Shown here piece after piece: positions 56,605-64,000 of a stretch of 64,000 nt of DNA. A program made the translations under genes and the position numbers. This stretch comes from Utricularia gibba (Eukaryota; Streptophyta; Magnoliopsida; Lamiales; Lentibulariaceae): contig NEEC01000002.1 of NCBI GenBank assembly GCA_002189035.1, positions 6,595,001-6,659,000 on the forward strand, given 5' to 3'. The notes under the pieces were generated by a model that was given only the letters and a program-made list of their open reading frames with translations, was not told the origin of the DNA and ran no database searches. Each line of letters begins with the position of its first letter. Positions within the stretch are counted from its first letter, which is position 1.

Positions 56605-59600
56605 ATGGGGGAAGGGCATCATCATAACCATAACCATGGCCATAACCATAGCCACCCGCCGCCGGTGATGCTTCCGCCGCAGATGGTGGCTGCGCCGCCG
56701 ATGGGGTTCCTCCGATGGGTGCTGCAAGAGGGCCTATTTATGCTCCAGCTGAGCAGCTTCAGCAGCTCAATTATTGCATATTCTCTAACCCCTCTTGGGG
56801 TCAGTAATCGGTTGCTAAATTCTTGATTGTTTTTATATTGTTTTGTTTCAGTGGGGTTAGCAGGATTCCCGTTTCCTCCTTTATTTTCTCTTCATTTCTT
56901 TGGGTGATATTAATTTGCAGTAGGTAAAAGAAGGGAGGAAGTTGGTTTCTTCAAATATAAAAAAGAAATTCGCCCATGTGTTGAAAAACCGTATCTGGCA
57001 TTCCATGTGCTGTGATGAAATTAGGAAAAGAGGAAACTTTAGATGCGTGCCTGAAAGAAAGTCAGCTTTTCTATATAAAAAGTTGTTCTCTTCGATGGGA
57101 ATCATAGAATTGGTGCTTTTTGGATTGTGGATTTCTCGAAGAAAAAGCGGACATGAAGAAGCTGCACAAACGGAGACTTTTTTTTTTCTGTCACCTTTAC
57201 TATATATTTCGTATGAATTCCTGATACCGGCGGTATGATTAGGGAACTCTGTATACATTTGCAGTTCAAATAATCCTGCTCGGTTTCCAACACTATGTGG
57301 TTATGCTTGGGACAACTGTTATGATTGCTAATCTGCTCGTGCCTCAGATGGGTGGTGGCCCTGTAAGTTCCTTCATACTCGTTGGCGTGTTCCTAAGCTG
57401 GGACAGAATGATCTTCGTGTTCCATTCTTTATTCTGTACTTTTGTAGCATTGAGTGTCTTATTCACAGGGTGATAGAGCTCGAGTTATCCAGACATTGCT
57501 CTTTTTGTCTGGACTAAACAGTCTCTTTCAAACTTGGATTGGAACTCGCCTTCCAACTGTTATGGGCCCTTCGTTTGCTTATGTTATACCAGTCATGGGG
57601 ATCACCAATGATCTTTCTGACAATGCTTTCGTAGATGGTCATCAGGTGCGCCTGACACCTTTAGATAGATTAGTTTTGTTGCGTATTTGCAGCATCAAAG
57701 ATTTATATTGAGCCCCATTTCATTTCAATATGTTCCATTTTAGCTTTTTCCTGCTATGCTTGTGCATTGATTGATTATTGTGCTTATAGAGGCAGCGAAT
57801 TCAGTTTTGAAAGAGTAGAAACAGGTAGTAGTAAGTGAGTTGGTGAAATGTAGAATGTAGAAACTTAGGTGATTGGCCAATGGAAGCACTGTAAAGATGC
57901 TTTGGGACAGTCAGTGCCTTGAGCTCATCAAAGTTTCTAATACATGAATTCTATGTCCACAGAGATTCACCTACACCATACGAGCCGTTCAAGGCGCATT
58001 GATAATATCATCTCTCATTAACATCCTACTTGGATACAGCAAAGCTTGGGGAAGGCTTGCAAGGTTTTTTATCAGTCCTTGTGTTCTATCTTCAGTAGTT
58101 TTGATGTTCCTGGCTGGTTTGATGACCTCCCCTTCCCTCTTTGCTTCCCCTTAACCAGACACTGCAGTCCCGTGGTGCTAGTACCAGCAGTTAGTGCAGT
58201 GGGCCTTGGCTTGTACTCTAGAGGATTTCCACAGGTGCCATTCATTATCTTGAAACTTTAAACCAAGTTTGGTAAACTATAGTTACTTATCATCATGCAT
58301 CCTCTACAGCTTGCTAACTGTGTAGAAATCGGCTTGCCTATGTTGATTCTCCTGGTTGGCACCCAGCAAGTGAGGAATCGTTTTATATCTGCAGATCTTC
58401 CCTTCTTATTCTATCTACAGAGATAGTTGAGTAACAGAGATGCTTTCCTTGTAGTATTTGCAACATGTCCACTCTTGGGCTCAGTCGAAGCTTGAGAGAT
58501 TTGGCTTGCTTCTCTGCATTGGCGTCATGTGGGCTTTTGCTGCAATTCTTACTGCTGGTGGAGCGTATAGAAACGCAGGCTTACAGAGACAGCAAAGCTG
58601 CCGCACTGATCGATCCTTCCTCATGACTTCCGCTCCATGGTACGCCCGGCACAGGGAGTTTGTTGAAGTAGATGGTGGCTTCCTCTGAACCATCTTTCTT
58701 GTGATTGCTCATTACAGGGTCAGCATCCCTTATCCTTTTCAATGGGGTACACCAGTATTCAGAGCTTCTCATGTGTTTGGGATGATGGGTGCTGCACTAG
58801 TTTCATCTGCTGAGGTTATCTTCTTTTCTGGAGATGGAATTTTACTTTCATTCTTTTGCCTTTCGGGATGACTCCTGTTTCAGGCCACAGCAACATTTTA
58901 CGCCGCCTCACGTCTCGCCGGCGCTACAATACCTCCAAACCATGTGATCACCCGGAGCATTGGCCTTCAGGTTAGAGAAGAAACAGAAGATACCCTGACT
59001 TTTAGCATGGCTAATCGCAGTTGCATGAGATCATGTGGAACGTGATTTTCAGGGTATCGGTCAGCTGTTTGAAGGGCTGTTCGGCTGCGTCGTTGGGACT
59101 AGCGCCGCCGTGTAAGGCCCTTCTTCTTATCCAGCTTGACGGAAGGGGTGTTCCAGGCTAATCGGTCTCCCCTGTTTTTCCCTGGTTTCTGCAGAGAAAA
59201 CGTTGGCCTCCTCGGACTAACTCGCGTAGGCAGCAGAAGAGCAGTCCAGATAGCTTCGGTGTTCATGGTCTTCTTCGCAATCTTCGGTTAGTTGATTCGC
59301 CTGAAAATCCCATGCTGGTTTCCCACCTCCCTGAAGCTGACCATCGGAACTTTACAGGGAAATTCGGAGCCTTCTTTGCCTCCATACCTATACCAATCTT
59401 CGCCGCCATATACTGCATCCTATACGGCATAGTTGGTGAGTAGCAACACCTCACTCACTGCTCTTTCCCCGTCGATCCAACGCCGCTAGCTCATCTCTTC
59501 CTTTTCGCAGCCGCCACCGGAATCTCCTTCCTGCAGTTCGCGAACGCCAACTCCCTCCGGAACATCTACGTGATGGGAGCCTCCCTGTTCCTAGGCCTCT

Positions 59601-59976
59601 CCATATCCCAGTTCTTCGTGATGCGCACAGACCTCCTGTCGGGGCGCGGACCGGTCCGAACCAACGGAGGATGGGTAATGAACCGACCCTTCTGCAACAA
59701 GGAAAACAAAGCTGCAACGCACATCATGATCCTGATGCTTCCCCTGTTTTGCAGTTCAATGACATCCTGAACACGATATTCGCCTCCGCCGCGACGGTGG
59801 CCCTCCTCATCGGCTTGCTGATAGACAATACGCTGCACGCGAAGCACGCGATGCACGACCGGGGAGTTCAGTGGCTGCTTCCGTTCCATCGGTGGAAGGG
59901 AGATGGCAGAAACCAGGAGTTCTACGGTTACCCCGGGGCCATCAGGGAATGGGTGTCCTCCAGATTCTCCTCGTAG
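56605..59976 (+). CDS. Nucleobase-ascorbate transporter (NAT/NCS2 family; one frame break)
   Basis: Plasma-membrane permease for purines, uracil or ascorbate; plant substrates are often undefined. Exons: 56605-56799, 57265-57362, 57469-57645, 57963-58063, 58159-58234, 58310-58369, 58455-58639, 58718-58814, 58884-58970, 59053-59111, 59195-59286, 59358-59435, 59511-59674 and 59755-59976; about 563 residues with one base restored. Family signatures include LLGFQHYVVMLGTTVMI, RARVIQTLLFLSGLNSL, SAPWVSIPYPFQWGTPVF and the NAT motif ENVGLLGLTR. Some 12 membrane helices are expected. Exon 1 starts with a histidine- and proline-rich head (GEGHHHNHNHGHNHSHPPP) and breaks frame in the four-G run 56703-56706; one more G continues PPMGAARGPIYAPAEQLQQL and CIFSNPSW. 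The remaining exons are in phase. Confidence 0.9.
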
Positions 59977-60894
59977 GCCGTGTGTAGATCCTTCTAGTTC
60001 CTTCTAGAACAACGGTTCTATTCCACGTTCCCCTTATCAATGATCTTTTGCCTCAACATTTTTAATTTTTATTAACGTATTTTTCATATTTTTTTCTATT
60101 AAATTGGAATGTTCTAGAGTATATTTTACACCTCTTGGCTAGAAAATGAAAAATTATTTTATATTAAAAATTAATCATAAATTTAATATCTTGGGAATTT
60201 TATTCTTTCGTATATGATTTATAGTGAATTAAAACTCATTTATTTTTGCTCCAAAAAAAAAATTTGCATTCCAAATAAAATTTTAATAAAACTTTATATC
60301 AAACAAATAATTTTTTTTTAAAAATGAATTACATTCAATCTGGAATAAATTAAAATATTCTATAAAAATAATTACTAAAATAATAAATTTTAGGACAGGG
60401 AGGCGCGTGGAGGCGAAACGCGATGCGACCAAACTCTCTCACTCGTCCTAAACACCTGACTCGAGACTCAGAGAAGATGAAATAGAGGAGAATTAAGAAG
60501 GGGGGTTCAGCTCTAAGCTGACGCTTATGTGGACTCTTGAACTTTTCCAACACGCTTAACGTCGTGTCGTCACCAAATGCAGCCAAAAGAAAATGGGAAT
60601 TGACTTTGGGATTGGGAAGGTGGAGAGGGATTGGTCAAGGCAGCGCCTTTGAATTGGTAAACCAAAGGAAATGTGGGACGTGGGGGATGAAGCCTTCCGA
60701 GATTTCTATATTTCCGCGGCTTTCTCCTTTACACGGAGCTGGAGCCTTTGACTTGCTATAGCTTGACCGTTCTTCGATTTCGTGCATATACGACGACCCA
60801 TTTGTTCCACCCGTTAGGATTTGCCTGATACCTACCTGGGTAGTTCTTGGAGATCGGTGTCGGTGGTGGGTTTGGAAGTTTTACACTTATAGTA
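59977..60894. other. Intergenic between transporter and MAPKKK genes
   Basis: The transporter 3' UTR, an AT-rich block at 60055-60390, then a GC-balanced promoter and leader for the kinase gene. No other gene was seen. Confidence 0.5.
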
Positions 60895-63721
60895 ATGCCA
60901 TCCATCTGGGGTTCGCTGACGCCTTCTCCTGGAGCTAGCTCGGAGAGTAGCAGCAGCTTGGATAGGAAAGTGGCGGGTAATGAAGAGAGAAGGAAGTTGA
61001 ATCGACAGAGGAAGTTGCGATATGCGACGGACGATGAAGTTGGCCTTAATTCGAGTAGCTTTCGTGATGTTTCGCAGTCCCCGCAGGTTTCAGGTTCGGG
61101 TTTTGGGTGTAATGCTCATTGGTCCTACTCCGCCGTGCCGCAGCCGTTGCCTCTTCCTGATGTGAATTTTAATCCTCTTCCGATTGGTGATGAGCCTCGC
61201 CGTTCAAGGTTGACCTTTTGATTTCGTAGTTCAAATGATGAAAATTAGTAGTATTTCTTCCTTTAAGTTTATTCAACTTGTTTGTGGATACGCTGTTGAT
61301 CTCAATTTTGTTGGGTTTGCAGTAATCAGCCTCATCAATCGTTTGCGAAGAGCACAGATGATGCACTCAGAAGCCAATCTTATGTACCCACAACTTATGT
61401 TCGCAGAGGATTCCCCTCTGGCTTAACTATTGACACACCAGAACATAACCTTAGTCTGCATTTCCCTGTCCGAAGTGCACCGAGCAGCGGCTACTGCAGT
61501 CCTAACCTCAGCCCAAGATACAACTCGCCGCACCCTCTAAGTCCCTCATTTCAAGTCTCATCAGCTAGAGAGAACCTAGTTTCAGAAGGATCTTCAGCTC
61601 CACATTCAAGTCCGAAGCACACTTCCGCTCATAGTTCAGCATCACACAACCCAACTATTGGTGTGAACTCGAGGAACCGAAATGGTGTTTCAGCAAATAT
61701 ACCCTTAGAGACTTCTGTAGCAAAGGCGGACATAAACAATACCAGCCACCGTTTGCCTCTCCCACCAACTCAATCTAGGCCATCACCTATTCAGAAAAGC
61801 TTTGACAGACCTGATAGCTCATCAACTAAAGGCCAATGGCAGAAGGGGAAACTAATAGGCCATGGTACATATGGAAATGTGTACATTGCAACTCACCGGT
61901 GAGTAAAGGCACCTAATTCTTTTTGTGATTCTTAGTTTGCTTGCTCCTAAGTAGTTTTTCCAACTGATAGCGAAACTGGAGCTACATGTGCGATGAAAGA
62001 AGTAGAAATGATTCTTGATGACCCAAAATGTGTGGAATCCTTTAAGCAACTTGAACAGGTAGATGTAGAATTCTCATACTGATATTGAAGCATTCATCTT
62101 GCCATCTTAATTTCTTTTTTTCTCTATTCAGGAGATGAAGTTTTTGAGAGATTTAAGTCATCCTAACATTGTTCAATACTACGGTTGCGAAACTGTAAGT
62201 AAACTTTGTTCTGGCAAACTCATGAAATGCTACATTGTGAAAGTTACTTAGTACAGCGTGCTGTTTGCTGCAGATTGGCGATCGTTTTTGTATCTATTTG
62301 GAATATGTGCATCCCGGGCCGATAAACAAATATGTCCGTGAAAACTGTGGAGTGATGACAGAAAGTATTGTTCGGAGTTTCACTCGGCATATTCTGTCTG
62401 GTTTGGTGTACTTACACAGCAAGAAGACGATACACAGGTTGAGAAATAAAAAAAATTCCTGTACATCATCACTTCATGTGCTTGCACATTTCTGAAGCCT
62501 CATCTCAAAACCATTTCTTCATGACTGTGAACAAACAGGGATATCAAAGGGGCAAACTTGCTAGTCAATGCCTTCGGTGTCGTCAAGCTTGCGGACTTCG
62601 GGCTTGCAAAACATGTAATTAACCTTGATTTGTATGCAGCTGGATCACCTTGAATTTAATTGATCTCACATCTGCTCTTTTTTCCAGCTTTCAGGGCAGA
62701 ACTATAATCTCTCTTTGAAGGGGACTCCACATTGGATTGCCCCAGAGGTACTGCAAAAACTCATCCCTGAGTGTTATTTTTATCAAAAAGGCTGATGGTT
62801 GATTCTTTCTTTCAGGTACTGCAGGCGGAACTGCGAAAAGATTCCAATCCTGAGCTTGCATATGGGGTCGATATATGGAGCCTCGGCTGTACAGTCATTG
62901 AAATGTTCACTGGAAAACCTCCTTGGAGTGAGTGTAGTGAGGTAGGAGCCAGCATCAGGCCACTTTGGCTTTGATCTTTTGAAATAATGGTGTATGAACC
63001 CGGTGGCTGTATGTATTGTGATATGGAGCGAGTTGATCGTGTAGGTTTTCCGTTTGTAGGTTCAGGCAATGTTCAACCTTCTGCACAAACCACCACCTAT
63101 ACCAGAAAATTTGTCTGTTGAAGGGAAGGATTTTCTCCAGAGGTGTTTCCAGATGAGACCTGCTGATAGACCCTCTGCTGCTAATCTTCTTGAGCACCCT
63201 TTTGTCCGAAGTTCATCGGATCATCGCGGGCAAGACTTTTCCGGGAGAAAACCCAATGTAAGTTTCAGACCAGATCATCGACACCTTCATCTTACTTCAT
63301 TGGATCCTGACAGAAAATATTAGCAGGGTATTGAAAGTCCAAGCGAATCAACTCGAACCTTGATGCCATTTCCATCAGCAACGAGGATTCGACCAGGGAA
63401 CTCGTTGCTACTTAACGTGTAAGCTTTTCCATTGATGAAGTGTTCACTGTACACATCCAGGCATTCCTTGCGCAATTCTCATGATCCTGCAATTGCAGAG
63501 AAACAAATCTCCCATACGGCTTCCTCGACTCACTAGGGACGGATCCATCATACCAGAACTTGTCTCGTGAAGGCAGAAGCAACGGCGGAGGCTCCCGTCT
63601 GGCTTCACCGGAACCCGCAAGAAACTCCATCATCTGGAGCCCCTCAGGCGTTCAAAGTATCGTAGTCTCCAGAATTGTTCCCAGGAACATTTTTAGATTC
63701 CCCGGCCACAAGAAAGCATGA
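60895..63721 (+). CDS. MAPKKK5: MAPKKK5-like MEKK-type protein kinase
   Basis: MAP kinase kinase kinase of the plant MEKK group (YODA/MAPKKK3/MAPKKK5 clade), linking surface receptors to MAPK cascades in immunity and development. Exons: 60895-61208, 61323-61898, 61971-62058, 62132-62194, 62274-62437, 62539-62614, 62688-62747, 62816-62941, 63060-63257, 63327-63418 and 63499-63721; about 659 residues. A long serine/proline-rich N terminus with [20 protein letters not shown] precedes the kinase domain (about 279-540). The domain has the glycine loop [16 protein letters not shown], the lysine in [26 protein letters not shown], catalytic loop [14 protein letters not shown] in [19 protein letters not shown] and [19 protein letters not shown]. 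These closely follow MAPKKK5. The serine-rich tail ends in FPGHKKA. All introns are GT-AG and no frame breaks are seen. Confidence 0.94.
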
Positions 63722-63872
63722 TGTTGACCAAAAAACGAAGCAGGACATGCTGCTTCCAGATTCAAACATATTCGCGGTTGACAGCATGTAATAACCATGG
63801 GGACGATGTGATTCGTCTTTGTAAGAAAGCATCTGTGAATAGAAAAATTTCTATGTTTGCAGGTTTTTAGAC

Positions 63873-64000
63873 CATATTTAGTGATTTTTGGAAATAATGA
63901 CATGCTTTTTTAGAAATTATTTTTATTTTTACGGAAATAATTTATTTTAATAAATTTTATATTATGGAAATAACTTTTAGAAAATTTCGTTTTCTCATCA
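63873..64000. mobile_element. MITE-like element, copy 2 (cut by the window end)
   Basis: Starts with CATATTTAGTGATTTTTGGA, then AATAATGACATGC, and matches the copy at 34137-34265 along its whole visible length, including TTTTATATT near the middle and GTTTTCTCAT near the end. The right terminus lies beyond the window. Confidence 0.65.

Noticed and set aside
58064-58158. Coding continuation RFF through the NAT intron at 58064
   Set aside because: Reading through gives non-family sequence; splicing from 58063 to 58159 restores SPVVLVPAVSAVG, although the joining residues (RHC) differ from the usual RFF.
1-64000. A clustered biosynthetic or defence system across neighbouring genes
   Set aside because: The genes belong to unrelated housekeeping, clock, wall, wax and signalling families on both strands; nothing indicates joint function.

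Overview
This 64 kb window is nuclear DNA from a flowering plant. Every recognisable gene is a plant family, genes are split by GT-AG introns (about 70 bp to 1.2 kb), and coding exons alternate with AT-rich intergenic DNA. The species cannot be fixed from the sequence. Exon boundaries below were placed by hand from splice signals, reading phase and family similarity.

Layout. 0-5 kb, minus strand: the 5' part of a phragmoplastin-type dynamin (DRP1) and an uncharacterised tail-anchored plant protein. 5-16 kb, plus strand: a proline-rich protein, a tail-anchored cytochrome b5, an LHY/CCA1 clock MYB and a VPS38/UVRAG-like PI3K-complex subunit. 16-29 kb, plus strand: a very large NO VEIN-type gene (GHKL ATPase plus C-terminal DUF3883). 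29-35 kb: a CER2-like BAHD wax gene (minus), then an AT-rich stretch with small inverted-repeat elements. 35-44 kb: a signal peptide peptidase-like protease (plus), a receptor-kinase relic, and a TTC27-like TPR protein (minus). 45-54 kb: an alpha/beta hydrolase, an RluA-type organellar pseudouridine synthase (minus), a GH17 beta-1,3-glucanase and a Dof factor. 54-64 kb, plus strand: a thylakoidal processing peptidase, a nucleobase-ascorbate transporter and a MAPKKK5-like kinase, then the start of a MITE-like repeat. The genes are an ordinary mix of housekeeping, clock, wall, wax and signalling functions with no operon-like logic.

Main non-routine signals. (1) Six otherwise well-conserved genes carry eight apparent single-base losses, every one inside a C or G homopolymer; this pattern looks more like consensus or assembly error than gene death. 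(2) Intron 1 of the cytochrome b5 gene holds a decayed tandem array of about 115 bp units, each carrying a copy of the exon 2 acceptor and the first ~30 bases of exon 2. (3) Three introns (two in DRP1, one in the pseudouridine synthase) appear to use GC donors. (4) Two small dispersed inverted-repeat families occur more than once in the window. (5) The NO VEIN gene ends in a domain that keeps a D...EVK nuclease-like core. I did not find a new multi-gene system; the most unusual biology is the exon-derived intron array and the ATPase plus nuclease-like architecture of the NO VEIN protein.
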